Shown: positions 1-8,953, counted from the stretch's first letter. The stretch is 64,000 nucleotides of DNA from Mesorhizobium wenxiniae (GCF_002284535.1 NZ_NPKH01000030.1:62001-126000), one strand, 5' to 3'. The notes: a model not told the origin generated them from the sequence alone. Translations and numbers: made by a program.

Positions 1-422
1 AGTCCAAACCGGGTGAGTAGGCCCACGGCCCGCTCCGTAGCGTCCGACTTCCGCTCTTTGCGAACCTTGCAGGGCGCCAAGATCAGGTTTTCCACGACGT
101 TCAGATGCGGAAACAGCGTGTAGTGCTGGAACACCATGCCGATGGACCGGCGCACTTCGGTGTCGATGTTTGTCTTCTTGTCGAGGCCATCCGACGAAAT
201 GTAAGGCTTGCCGCCGAACGTGATCGATCCGCGGTCGATTTTCTCCAGACCCATCATGACGCGGAGCAGCGTGCTCTTGCCGCCGCCGCTCGGCCCGATC
301 ACGACCAACCGCTCGCCGGGCTGCATTTCGATATCGAGTCCTTTGAGGACTTGCATCGCAGGCCCGTAGCTTTTGTGAAGGCTCTGCATTCTCACAAGCG
401 GTGGAGTGATGGGAGCTGTCAT
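1..422 (-). CDS. Amino-acid ABC transporter ATP-binding protein (3' end outside window)
   Basis: This is the ATPase subunit of a polar amino-acid importer (HisP/GlnQ type). It hydrolyses ATP on the cytoplasmic face to drive uptake. The ATG is at 420-422, and about 140 residues are visible before the window edge. Walker A is GPSGGGKST near residue 41, and a Q-loop (FQHYTLFPHLNV) lies near residue 100. The signature and Walker B motifs lie outside the window. It follows the binding-protein gene at 493-1332 by about 70 bases on the same strand, so the two are probably co-transcribed. The permeases are not between them and may lie further left. Family is certain; substrate is unknown. Confidence 0.9.
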   Translation of the reverse strand, partial: MTAPITPPLVRMQSLHKSYGPAMQVLKGLDIEMQPGERLVVIGPSGGGKSTLLRVMMGLEKIDRGSITFGGKPYISSDGLDKKTNIDTEVRRSIGMVFQHYTLFPHLNVVENLILAPCKVRKERKSDATERAVGLLTRFG

Positions 423-492
423 TGACCAATCCTGAGAGCGAAAGTCAGAAGCGGAAAGGGCCGGGCCGGATCAATGCCCGGCCCAACCTGGT

Positions 493-1332
493 TTACTGGG
501 CTCCTTTGAGCACTTCATCGACGGCCTTGCGGATCAGCGCGTCGACTTCGCCTGTGGCGACCTTCTCCTCGAGGAAGATGTTGACGACCTCAACGTCCGC
601 TGCAGTCAGCTGATGAGGCAAGCCGAAGGCTACGCCTTGCTTTGCCAGCGCCGGCGTCGGGTTCATCGCAACCGCCCAGTCAGGATTGGATTGAGTGAAA
701 AGCTGGTTGGTGTCTGATGCATCCACCAGGATATCGGCGCGCCTCGAAACGACAGCCAGACGGGTCTCGTCGTTGCCTGGCAGGCGCAGGATCGTCGCAT
801 TCTTCACCGCGGCCGAGATCGCCTTGTCCTGCGCAGTCCCGGACATCACGGCAAGCGTCACTCCCTCCTTGTCGATGTCAGCGACGGAAGCAGCACCCGC
901 CGGTATCTTCGGGTTTTCTTTGTTGTAGGCTAGCGAGATCTGGTACTCCATTGCCGGAATGGAGAACTGCACGGCCATGGCACGCGCAGGCGTCCGGTTA
1001 AGCGCCAGCGAAAGATCCCATTTCCCGGCCTGAAGGCCAGCGACAATGTTGTCCCAGGTCGTGTCAACGAATTCCGGCTTCACCTTCAGGGCATCGGCAA
1101 ATCCGCGGCAGAGATCGGCGAAGAAGCCCGAGTATTCCCCGGTGGCTGGATCGCGCATCACGTAAGGTGGAGCGACCGCCGCACCACAGCGCAGCACACC
1201 CGCCTTCTGGACGCCCTGCCAATAGCTGCCGCCGGTCTGGGCGAAAGCTGAAGTCGTTGCAACACCTGTAAGCAAGGCAAGCGCAGACAGCGCCCGCATG
1301 ACGGGCGAAAGCATTTTCGAAAGCATCGTCAT
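493..1332 (-). CDS. Amino-acid ABC transporter substrate-binding protein
   Basis: Periplasmic solute-binding protein of the polar amino-acid family (SBP_bac_3), 279 residues, which is normal length. A classic signal peptide covers about residues 1-31, with a hydrophobic core and an AFA cleavage site. The mature part has the two-lobe pattern of the family: VLRCGAAVAPPYVMRD near the start, then DLCRGFADAL, and WDNIVAGLQAGKWDLSLA. It lies upstream of the ATPase gene and diverges from the GntR gene at 1526. The promoter region between them carries two copies of a 20-base repeat, so it is probably GntR-controlled. The ligand cannot be read from sequence. Confidence 0.92.
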   Translation of the reverse strand: MTMLSKMLSPVMRALSALALLTGVATTSAFAQTGGSYWQGVQKAGVLRCGAAVAPPYVMRDPATGEYSGFFADLCRGFADALKVKPEFVDTTWDNIVAGLQAGKWDLSLALNRTPARAMAVQFSIPAMEYQISLAYNKENPKIPAGAASVADIDKEGVTLAVMSGTAQDKAISAAVKNATILRLPGNDETRLAVVSRRADILVDASDTNQLFTQSNPDWAVAMNPTPALAKQGVAFGLPHQLTAADVEVVNIFLEEKVATGEVDALIRKAVDEVLKGAQ

Positions 1333-1399
1333 TCCCTTTTTTCAAGCGCAATGCGCGTGGTTCCACTCGTCGGCTTGGAGCCGCTCTTGTTCTTTTTTG

Positions 1400-1448
1400 T
1401 GTCGTCTACGTGTCGACAATAGAATTTATGTCGTCTACGTGTCGACAA
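1400..1448. promoter_or_regulatory. Duplicated 20-base operator between transporter and GntR gene
   Basis: The 20-mer TGTCGTCTACGTGTCGACAA occurs twice exactly, at 1400-1419 and 1429-1448, 29 bases apart start to start. Each copy contains an inverted repeat, TGTCG-N9-CGACA. This size and symmetry suit a FadR/FCD-type GntR dimer, and the site lies between the divergent transporter and the GntR gene starting at 1526. Binding by that regulator is an inference. Confidence 0.7.
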
Positions 1449-1525
1449 AGTCAAGCGGAAAAATTACATTGCCGGTAGGCGGCGTGTGGCCCTATGTGTT
1501 CCCTCAGGTAGCGAAAGGGACCTAA

Positions 1526-2242
1526 GTGTCTGATCTGGAAGTGAGGCGAGCCAGGGGAACTGGCTGGAAGAGCGTCTACGAGACGCTCCGGAACGAAATT
1601 CTTTCCCTGGCTCTGCAGCCGGGGCAGCTTCTTGATGAGACGACCCTTGCAGAGCGGTTCGACATGTCCCGCTCCCCTGTCAGGGAGGCGTTGATCCGCC
1701 TGTCTGGCGAAGACCTCGTCGTCACGCTCTCAAACCGGAGCACGATCGTTGCGCCAATTGAGATCGCCACCTTCCCAAAGTATGTGGAGGCTCTGGATCT
1801 CGCGCAACGCATGAACACGCGCCTGGCAGCCGCATTGCGTACCGATGCCGATCTCAAGATTATCGCGCGGCGTCAGAAGGAGTTTGAAGCCGCCGTTCGG
1901 ACTGGCAATCATCTCCAGATGTCCGAGGCCAACAAACAATTTCATATGGCAGTCGCCCATGCAGGCAAGAACCCATTCCTGGCGTCATTCTATGAGCGGC
2001 TGCTGAACCAGGGGCAGCGCATGCTGCACCTGCATTTCGAGTATCTGGAGCGGACGCATGAAGGCTATCTGCTGACCGACGAGCATCAGCTGATGCTCGA
2101 GGCCATCAAGGCGAAAGATGTAGAGCGGGCGGATGAACTGGCCCACGCCCACACGCGCCAGTTCCAGGACAACTTCATAAACTTCATGCGGGAAAACTAC
2201 ACGACGGACGTCACACTAGGGTCGCTTCAGGCGGCACAGTGA
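1526..2242 (+). CDS. GntR family transcriptional regulator (FCD subfamily)
   Basis: Local regulator of 238 residues. An N-terminal winged helix-turn-helix (about residues 12-75, with LAERFDMSRSPVREALIRL) is followed by an all-helical FCD effector domain. Candidate metal/ligand histidines sit in NKQFHMAVAHAG, TDEHQLMLEAI and AHAHTRQF. The start is GTG at 1526, preceded by AAGGGA with good spacing. It diverges from the binding-protein gene at 493-1332 and probably represses it and itself through the repeats at 1400-1448. FCD regulators usually sense organic or amino acids. The inducer is not predictable here. Confidence 0.92.
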   Translation: MSDLEVRRARGTGWKSVYETLRNEILSLALQPGQLLDETTLAERFDMSRSPVREALIRLSGEDLVVTLSNRSTIVAPIEIATFPKYVEALDLAQRMNTRLAAALRTDADLKIIARRQKEFEAAVRTGNHLQMSEANKQFHMAVAHAGKNPFLASFYERLLNQGQRMLHLHFEYLERTHEGYLLTDEHQLMLEAIKAKDVERADELAHAHTRQFQDNFINFMRENYTTDVTLGSLQAAQ

Positions 2243-2255
2243 TCTGGATTCGCGT

Positions 2256-2754
2256 ATGAAATTTGGTTTCGTTGGAACCGGTGCGATCACCGAAGCGATG
2301 GTGACGGGATTCCTCGGCTCGAAGTTGGAACTATCCCAAGTCATTGTTTCGCCAAGAAGCGCCGAAACCGCCGCCCGTCTCGCTGCCCATCTCTCGTTAG
2401 TTCAGATTGCAAATGACAACCAGGCCGTCGTTGACGCCTCGGACGTACTCTTCCTCGCCGTTCGGCCACAGGTTGCTGAAGAGGTCATCAAGGCGCTTCG
2501 CTTCCGTCAGGGCCAGGCCATCGTGAGTGTCATCGCGGCAACCGACCGCAGCACAATCGGGAGCTGGATTGATCAGGATGTTGAACTCACCCTGGCGATC
2601 CCGTTGCCGTTCGTCGCTGATGGCGAAGTAGTAACCGCGATCTACCCGCCTAGTTCTCGGATGGCTTTCATCTTTTCCGCAACTGGCGGCACAATCCAGT
2701 GAAACGAAAGAAGAATACGACCTTCTTGCCGTCGCAAGTTCATGTCCGCCTCTC
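2256..2754 (+). pseudogene. Pyrroline-5-carboxylate reductase-like gene, frameshifted and truncated
   Basis: The N-terminal Rossmann half of a ProC-family NAD(P)-dependent reductase is clear: MKFGFVGTGAITEAMVTGF, then FLAVRPQ and LAIPLPFVADG...VTAIYPP. The frame stops after 148 residues, against roughly 260-270 for the family. Reading one frame over from 2698 gives SETKEEYDLLAVASS, which continues the family pattern directly, so a single-base shift lies near 2697. Even then the homology ends near 2754, and the C-terminal dimerisation domain is missing just before the convergent gene ending at 2786. It starts 13 bases after the GntR stop, so it was probably once in that operon. Confidence 0.8.
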
Positions 2755-2785
2755 GAGCGGCGGTCACGGCGGCAGGTCAACCAGG

Positions 2786-5155
2786 TCACATGCTCAAGCT
2801 GCCGTCAAAAGCGCTGATGAAAATGTCGACTTCGTTTCGCGACCAGATCAGCGGCGGACGCAGCTTGAGAGTATTGGACGTCCCCTTCCCTATAAGGATG
2901 TTCCTGGCAAGCATGTCCTCGACAAGTCGATGGATTTGTTTCACTGCCGGTTCCTTTGTGAGACGATCAGTCACAAGTTCCACGCCGGTCATCATTCCCA
3001 GTCCGCGTATGTCGCCGATAATGGCGTGCCGTTCAGCCAGACGCCGGAGCTCCTGCCGGAGATAATCTCCGATGACGGCGCTCCGATCGATTAGGTTTTC
3101 TCGCTCGATGACATCAAGTACGGCCATACCGGCCGCGCATGCGACGGTATTGCCGCCAAAGGTGCTGAACAGAAGCGGATATGTGCCATTGAGAAACCGC
3201 TTCATCAGGGCCGAGCTGAGAATAACAACGCCGAGAGGGTGGCCGTTTCCGACCGGTTTGCCCATCGTTATGAAGTCGACATTGTCGTCCTTTAGCCCAT
3301 TTGCCCTGAACCCCCAGAATGTCCCCATGCGGCCGCAGCCGGCCTGTACCTCGTCCGCAATGACGAAGCCGCCCGCGGAGCGAACCTTCTGCGCAACGAG
3401 GTTGAAATAGTTTTCAGGCGCCTGCAAAACCCCGCTCGAGCACAGGGCGGTGTCTACCATGAATGCTGCGGGCCTGTGGCCTCTTTCACTCAAGGTGGCT
3501 ATCGCCCTGTCGGCGTCGGCTGCGTACCTTTCAGCGGCTTGCGGGTCGCTGGCGTAAGGCCCCCTGTACATATCCGGTGCCATCAAGGCTTCAATCTGTT
3601 TGGGATGCTCTTCTGCAGGAAGATGACGCCAGCTTTCATTGGAGAGCGCCGTCGTGAGTTCGGTGCATCCATGGTAGGCCTGATCGATGATCAAGCCGCC
3701 ATCATGTTTGCTGAGCGACATGGCTATCTGCATCGCCAGGTCGTTGGCTTCGCTGCCCGAGTTGACGAAGATGCAGTTGTCAAGGTGATCGGGCAGGTCG
3801 GCAGTCAGACGCGCTGCGTACTCGACGGTCACGTCGCACATGTAGCGCGTATTGGTGTTCAGCGCGCTGGCCTGGCGGTAGATCGCTTTCGCCACATGCG
3901 GATGGCAATGACCAATCTGGGGGACGTTGTTGTAAACATCCAGATAGGCGGTGCCATCGGCGGCATACATCCAGGCGCCGTCAGCGCGTGTGATGTGCAG
4001 CGGCTTCTTGTAAAAATGCCATATCGGTCCCAGGTGGGCTTCTCGCTCATGCCTGAGCAAGTCATAGTCATCCGCGAGGCGCTCGCCATCGTTGCCCATA
4101 GCGCCATAGACCGGAAACCGGCACGCCTGACGAAGCCTGCGGACCGCCTGCGCGCGCCCCTGACCGCTCAGCAACGTCATCATTCGAGGATAGTGACTGG
4201 CGTCCTGGATGTGGCGGATCCCGGATTCATCCGTGGCTTCTCTCGCTTCCAGGATGACAGTGGCCATCGCGAGACGCAGGAGCATCGCATCGAAAATGAG
4301 ATCAATCTCATTTTCTTCGAGCGGGTACGTCGAATCGAAGCCCGACGTAACGTCGCAAAGGTAAGCGATCGGATCGTCATCATATCTTGAGAATGTTTCG
4401 GAAGCAGTGACAATGTCGGCGACAATCGAATTATAGCCCATATCGCCGAAGTCGATGATACCCACCGGCAAGGTACTATTCCGGGGATCGACCAGGATGT
4501 TGCCGCCATGGGAATCCTGATGCACGAGTTGCCGGCGCGTCTTCAGCAATTGAGGAAGGGTAAACCGCTCGGCGCGGTCGAAAATTTCCCCGCACAACTG
4601 CCGACGCTTTGCGTCAGAAATCTTTTCTATCTGCGGGCGCACGGCCAAGGCGCGCGAAATGTCCCAGAGATGCACATTGCTGCAGGCATAAGGGTGGAAG
4701 AAGTCCCTGAGCGCATGGGCAAGCCGCCCCACCATCGCGCCGATATTGTAGCGGGCCTCGGCGGAAAACGCTCCCTCAACCTGCTCCATGACTTCCCCCG
4801 AAAGAAAAGTCAGCACACGGATCATATGTCGTGCGCCGAGCCCGTGCTCGATCCATTCATAGGCAGCGCCCGCGCGGGAAGGGACGACGCGGGGCACGGG
4901 AAGAGCCGGATCCCGCTCAAAGATATGGTGGAGCGCCTTGACCTGCATATCGACGACGCCTGCAGGCTCGCTTGCATTCGATATCTTGACGACGACGTTT
5001 CGACCAGCGACGCCCTCGATACGCCACGATAGATCGCGCTCGGAAGCCAGTTGCTTGTATGACCCCTCAATCCCGTAACGACGCGCGACCACCAGCCTTG
5101 CCGCTTCCAGCGAAAAATTGGGAAGATTGCGAAGAAGCAGAGCATCGGTGCTCAT
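2786..5155 (-). CDS. Fused APH-type kinase and class III aminotransferase/phospho-lyase
   Basis: A 789-residue two-domain protein. Residues about 20-330 form an aminoglycoside-phosphotransferase-fold kinase with catalytic loop HQDSHGGN (His212, Asp214) and metal-binding IDFGD (Asp235). Residues about 360-785 form a class III PLP enzyme with FVNSGSEANDLA, ADEVQAGCGR (Asp601) and PLP-binding Lys633 in TMGKPVGNG. In animals the same pair occurs as separate enzymes, hydroxylysine kinase and the AGXT2L phospho-lyases, which phosphorylate a hydroxylated amine and then eliminate phosphate and ammonia to give an aldehyde. A kinase/phospho-lyase acting on a hydroxy-amino compound is therefore the best guess, with substrate unknown. 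A LysR gene lies upstream on the same strand. The split form is at 22656-25056. Confidence 0.88.
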   Translation of the reverse strand: MSTDALLLRNLPNFSLEAARLVVARRYGIEGSYKQLASERDLSWRIEGVAGRNVVVKISNASEPAGVVDMQVKALHHIFERDPALPVPRVVPSRAGAAYEWIEHGLGARHMIRVLTFLSGEVMEQVEGAFSAEARYNIGAMVGRLAHALRDFFHPYACSNVHLWDISRALAVRPQIEKISDAKRRQLCGEIFDRAERFTLPQLLKTRRQLVHQDSHGGNILVDPRNSTLPVGIIDFGDMGYNSIVADIVTASETFSRYDDDPIAYLCDVTSGFDSTYPLEENEIDLIFDAMLLRLAMATVILEAREATDESGIRHIQDASHYPRMMTLLSGQGRAQAVRRLRQACRFPVYGAMGNDGERLADDYDLLRHEREAHLGPIWHFYKKPLHITRADGAWMYAADGTAYLDVYNNVPQIGHCHPHVAKAIYRQASALNTNTRYMCDVTVEYAARLTADLPDHLDNCIFVNSGSEANDLAMQIAMSLSKHDGGLIIDQAYHGCTELTTALSNESWRHLPAEEHPKQIEALMAPDMYRGPYASDPQAAERYAADADRAIATLSERGHRPAAFMVDTALCSSGVLQAPENYFNLVAQKVRSAGGFVIADEVQAGCGRMGTFWGFRANGLKDDNVDFITMGKPVGNGHPLGVVILSSALMKRFLNGTYPLLFSTFGGNTVACAAGMAVLDVIERENLIDRSAVIGDYLRQELRRLAERHAIIGDIRGLGMMTGVELVTDRLTKEPAVKQIHRLVEDMLARNILIGKGTSNTLKLRPPLIWSRNEVDIFISAFDGSLSM

Positions 5156-5334
5156 TCTGTACCCCCGAGGTCAACATCAGAACACTCGCCGCGGGAAGTC
5201 GGCCAGGTCGCTGCTGCAGATTGAGCGGGGAAGTCGGCAGGCGCATTTTGCCCTGAGCTTCTCCCAGCGATGCCAGAGCCTACCGCTCTGCCGGCTTGAT
5301 AAGAATAACATTCAGAAAACCGATACATTGATCT

Positions 5335-6234
5335 TTACAAATGTATCCGGTGTGCCTTGGTAATCGCGTCGCGGACATAGGCAACGTTTGCCGCCTGTTC
5401 GCCAGCGCGTGTGGCGACCTCAATGTCGGCGAAATAGGCCTCATCGGCTATGGCAAGTCGGCGCAGACGCCCCTGCTGTTCGAACAAGCCTGCAAAGTGT
5501 ATAGGCAGGACTCCCAAGTAGGCGCCGGACAGAACCATCAAAAGCTGCGCCTCAATATCAAATGTCACGCGGTTGGCGGCCAGGTTGTCGAAACGCTGGC
5601 GTCGCATACCGTACCAGTAACCTCTGTGAACCCACGGGTAGCCGTGGCATTCGGCGCGGGTAATCGTCTCTTGCTTTCGGTGAAACAACGGATGCGCCGA
5701 CCCGCAAAAGACAGCATGTTCTTCCCGGTAGATAATCTCGTATCTCAGGCTTGCAACTTTGATATCGGAACCGCCTATTCCGATATCTATCTCGTTTTCA
5801 GCTACCGCCTTCGTTATATCGTTAGGCCGCATGATCTTGAGATTTAGTTCGATTTCCGGTGCGGTTTCGGAAAGCTCGGCAATTGCGTCAGAAAGCCGAA
5901 AATTTGGATCGGTCGCCATGCAGTCGACAATACCGACGCTGACCTTTCCCGCCAAGGCGCTTCTCAGGCACGAAAGCCGGGCAGAGTTGGCGTCCAGCAT
6001 CTGGGTGATTTCTGTCCCTATTTCGTAAACCCGGCGCCCCTCTTCGGTGAGCGAAAAACCGCGACGCCCCCGTTCGCATAATTTCACGCCAAGCCGTCGC
6101 TCAAGCGCGGTCAAATGGTTGGAGATCGTTGGCTGGCTGAGCGAAAGCTCCATCTGCGCTGCAGATATGCCGCCATTGCGAACCACGCTTTCAAAGACAC
6201 GAAACAAGTGGAGATCAGAACCGGATATCTTCAT
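5335..6234 (-). CDS. LysR family transcriptional regulator
   Basis: About 299 residues from the ATG at 6234 (MKISGSDLHLF). An in-frame ATG at 6252 would add six residues. The N-terminal winged HTH is typical (GGISAAQMELSLSQPTISNH, then LTALERRLGVKLCERG) and is followed by a periplasmic-binding-like effector domain of usual length. It lies upstream of the kinase-aminotransferase fusion on the same strand with a 179-base gap, so it probably controls that gene. This is unusual for LysR, which normally diverges from its target. Its ligand is unknown. Confidence 0.9.
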   Translation of the reverse strand: MKISGSDLHLFRVFESVVRNGGISAAQMELSLSQPTISNHLTALERRLGVKLCERGRRGFSLTEEGRRVYEIGTEITQMLDANSARLSCLRSALAGKVSVGIVDCMATDPNFRLSDAIAELSETAPEIELNLKIMRPNDITKAVAENEIDIGIGGSDIKVASLRYEIIYREEHAVFCGSAHPLFHRKQETITRAECHGYPWVHRGYWYGMRRQRFDNLAANRVTFDIEAQLLMVLSGAYLGVLPIHFAGLFEQQGRLRRLAIADEAYFADIEVATRAGEQAANVAYVRDAITKAHRIHL

Positions 6235-6488
6235 GAATGCAAATTGCACCAAATGCGCTGGACGGCAAATTCGTGGCGATACGCGTGGGGCGAAATCTGG
6301 GCCCGCACGCCACGGTCTCGAAGTTTCAGATCGCCACGACGGAGGATTGGAAGAACCGTCCGAGCGTTTGTCGAGATCATGTCAAACCTGACTACCGATG
6401 AGAGGGCAGGTCGCAAACGGATCGGTGCGAGTGCTCCGTAATTAGATGCTTACAGGATCTTTTCTGACCGCCCGTCGAGGTATTGACC

Positions 6489-6523
6489 CTGGATCCAGAC
6501 AGTGATTGGATACGTGGATACAA
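6489..6523. promoter_or_regulatory. Candidate GntR operator upstream of 6542
   Basis: Just before the GntR gene lie a 10-base palindrome CTGGATCCAG (6489-6498) and TTGGATACGTGGATACAA (6506-6523). The latter contains GGATAC twice, eight bases apart, and is partly palindromic at its ends. Autoregulation is plausible but unproven. The rest of 6235-6488 shows no gene I can support. Confidence 0.35.
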
Positions 6524-6541
6524 AAATGTTTTTGGCGCCAC

Positions 6542-7216
6542 ATGCCCGCAGCCTTTTCCGCAGAGCCGCCACGAACATCCGCCACCGCAGAGGAGGAGGC
6601 ATACCGCCATATACAGCGGGCGCTTCGTCTCGGTCGCTACAAGCCGGGCGAGCGGCTCATCCCCGAGGACATAGCCGCCGAGATCGGCATGAGCCGGATG
6701 CCGGTGCGGGAAGCATTTCGCCGCTTGGCCTCTGACGGGCTCGTTGTCCTGCGCCCCAATCGGGGATGTGTAGTCGCGGGCCTCACGGTTGACGAGCTCT
6801 ACGAGACCTTCGAGATGCGTTCCGTTCTCGAAGGCCTCGCCGTTAGACTGGCGATGCCGCGTATCGACGAGGATGAGCTCGACGAACTCGATCGCCTGCT
6901 CGATCGCATGGAGCGCGCGGGCAAGAGCGGCAGCAGCGACTGGGTGGTCCGCCATCAGGAGTTTCACGGCCGCATCTGTGCGCTCAGCCAAAGGCCGAAA
7001 CTCATCCACCAGATCTCAGCACTGCACGCGGTGATCGAACCCTACATGCGCATCTGGTTCGATGACGTCGATAAGCCGCTTTCCGCGCGAGAAGAACATG
7101 CGGCGGTGATCGCCGCGTTGCGCTCGGGCGATGCCGGTCATGCGGAGCAGATGATGCAGGATCATATTCTCGGCACGGCGCCGATGCTTGCCGAGTTCGT
7201 GACTCCGAGTCGGTGA
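6542..7216 (+). CDS. GntR family transcriptional regulator (FCD subfamily)
   Basis: About 224 residues from the ATG at 6542. A TTG at 6506 is in frame but would overlap the candidate operator. The winged HTH includes IPEDIAAEIGMSRMPVREAF. The FCD domain carries likely metal-site residues in HQEFHGRICALS, LHAVIEPYMRIW and EEHAAVIAALRSGDAGHA. It precedes the importer and gamma-glutamyltransferase genes on the same strand by about 100 bases and probably controls them. The family is firm; the ligand is not known. Confidence 0.9.
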   Translation: MPAAFSAEPPRTSATAEEEAYRHIQRALRLGRYKPGERLIPEDIAAEIGMSRMPVREAFRRLASDGLVVLRPNRGCVVAGLTVDELYETFEMRSVLEGLAVRLAMPRIDEDELDELDRLLDRMERAGKSGSSDWVVRHQEFHGRICALSQRPKLIHQISALHAVIEPYMRIWFDDVDKPLSAREEHAAVIAALRSGDAGHAEQMMQDHILGTAPMLAEFVTPSR

Positions 7217-7312
7217 CGAACGCCAGCCGGACGAAAATAGCCTCGAACCGGCAGTGAGACCGGTTGCAGGCCGCGGGAACAGCTAGATCAGCCTACGAAA
7301 AGGGGAAAGCAC

Positions 7313-8164
7313 ATGAAAATTCGACATTGGGCCGCAATCACGGCAGCATTCAGCATGCTTGGCTTCGCCGGGACCACGCTCGCGCAGGAAGCTCCGAAGG
7401 CCATCACCATTGCCACCGAGGGCGCTTATGCTCCCTGGAATTTCACGACTGCCGACGGCAAACTCGACGGCCTTGAAGTCGAACTCGCCAACGATCTTTG
7501 TACCCGGATGAAGGTTCAGTGCACAATCATCGCACAGGACTGGGAGGGTCTCATCCCCTCGCTGAAGGTCGGCAAGTTTGATGTGATCATGGCCAGCATG
7601 TTCATCACGCCGAAGCGGCTTGAAACCATCGACTTCACCCAACCCTATGCTGTCGACCCATCGGGCTTCGCGGTGGCAAAAGACAGCGAACTCGGCAAAC
7701 AGGGTGGTTCGACCGAGAAGTTCAAAGTGGAGGACGAGGCAACGTCCGCCGCCGCGATCGAGAAGCTGAAGCATCTGCTCAAGGGCAAGGTGGTCGGTGT
7801 CCAGGCAGCCACCATCAATCTCGAATTCGTCAAGAAATACTTCGCCGACACGGTGGAAATCAGGGAATACAAGACGACGGAGCAGCATGACCTCGACCTG
7901 GCGGCAGGCCGCATCGATGCAATATTCACTCAGCAGACGGCGCTTGCCGCAACACTGGCAAAGCCGGAATTCTCCAGTTTCACGCTCGCAGGCCCCGGCT
8001 TCGTCGGCGGCCTGTTCGGCCTCGGAACCGGCGCGGGCCTGCGCAAGGAAGACACCGAGCTCAAGGAGATGCTGAACGCCGCCATCGATGCGGCCATCGC
8101 CGACGGCACCATCAAGCGCATTTCTGAGAAATGGGTGAAGACGGATGTGACGCCGGTCAAGTAA
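7313..8164 (+). CDS. Amino-acid ABC transporter substrate-binding protein
   Basis: Periplasmic binding protein of the lysine/arginine/ornithine/opine type (SBP_bac_3), 283 residues. The signal peptide covers about residues 1-24 and ends at TLAQ. The mature part begins ITIATEGAYAPWNFTTADG, with DWEGLIPSLKVGKFDVIMAS and ITPKRLETIDFTQPY, all typical of basic amino-acid or opine binders. It is preceded by an AAGGGGAAA ribosome site. The HisQ/HisM-type permeases follow after a stem-loop. The gamma-glutamyltransferase downstream suggests a glutamyl or amino-acid conjugate as ligand, but this is inference. Confidence 0.93.
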   Translation: MKIRHWAAITAAFSMLGFAGTTLAQEAPKAITIATEGAYAPWNFTTADGKLDGLEVELANDLCTRMKVQCTIIAQDWEGLIPSLKVGKFDVIMASMFITPKRLETIDFTQPYAVDPSGFAVAKDSELGKQGGSTEKFKVEDEATSAAAIEKLKHLLKGKVVGVQAATINLEFVKKYFADTVEIREYKTTEQHDLDLAAGRIDAIFTQQTALAATLAKPEFSSFTLAGPGFVGGLFGLGTGAGLRKEDTELKEMLNAAIDAAIADGTIKRISEKWVKTDVTPVK

Positions 8165-8178
8165 GCGCGGGCGGACCC

Positions 8179-8215
8179 GCCCGATGCGGTCGGACATTGG
8201 CCGGTCGCATCGGGC
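8179..8215 (+). promoter_or_regulatory. Intercistronic stem-loop after binding-protein gene
   Basis: GCCCGATGCG (8179-8188) pairs perfectly with CGCATCGGGC (8206-8215) in the 75-base gap between binding protein and first permease. No T-run follows. A smaller competing hairpin (GCGGG/CCCGC, 8167-8180) overlaps its left arm. Such elements usually stabilise the binding-protein message or reduce permease expression. Confidence 0.55.
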
Positions 8216-8239
8216 GACGCGCTGAGGGCTTGGCTTCAT

Positions 8240-8953
8240 ATGATGGATGTCGCGCATATCTTGGGCTTCGGACATGGCGGCTGGGGCGCCGCTCTGCTTC
8301 TCGCTTCGGGCGTGACGCTATCACTGTCCGTCTTCGGCTTCCTTCTTGGTGCCGCTTTCGGGGCACTGGCTGCCGCCGGACGGCTCTCGTCCAGAAGCAT
8401 CCGATCCTGGCTCGCCAACGCCTACGGCGTGGTGTTCCGGGGGATACCCGATCTTCTCACGATTTATCTGCTCTATTACGGTGGTAGCATCGCTCTGACG
8501 CAGATCGGCAAATTCCTCGGCAGCACCGGCTTCATCGGACTGCCGGCGTTTGCGACGGGCGTCCTGGCGATCGGAATCATTTCCGGCGCCTATCAGGCCG
8601 AGGTGTATCGCGGCGCCTACCAGGCGGTCGATCGCGGCCAGTTCGACGCGTGCATGGCGCTTGGTCTATCCAGCCTTCAATCGCTGCGTCTCGTCATTGT
8701 GCCGCAGTTGATGCGTCACGCTCTTCCGGGACTCGGCAATGTCTGGCAGCTGGTACTCAAGGATTCAGCATTGATTTCGGTGATCGGTCTCGTCGAACTG
8801 ATGCGACAGGGACAGATCGGTGCCGGATCGACCAGAGAACCCTTCGTCTTCTACATCGCGGCGGGCGCGCTCTATTTCGTGATCGCCGCCGTGACCGGCT
8901 TGTTTTTCCGTTACAGCGAGGCCCGAGCGTGGCGGGGCATGGTCCACGCATGA
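8240..8953 (+). CDS. Amino-acid ABC transporter permease (HisQ type)
   Basis: Inner-membrane permease of 237 residues with several hydrophobic helices, including the first near residues 12-35. The family's cytoplasmic EAA loop is present as GQFDACMALGLSSLQSLRLV, which contacts the ATPase. The VFRGIPDLLTIYLLYYG segment is typical of the HisQ/GlnP family. Its stop overlaps the ATG of the second permease (ATGA at 8950), so the two are translationally coupled and form a heterodimer. Confidence 0.92.
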   Translation: MMDVAHILGFGHGGWGAALLLASGVTLSLSVFGFLLGAAFGALAAAGRLSSRSIRSWLANAYGVVFRGIPDLLTIYLLYYGGSIALTQIGKFLGSTGFIGLPAFATGVLAIGIISGAYQAEVYRGAYQAVDRGQFDACMALGLSSLQSLRLVIVPQLMRHALPGLGNVWQLVLKDSALISVIGLVELMRQGQIGAGSTREPFVFYIAAGALYFVIAAVTGLFFRYSEARAWRGMVHA

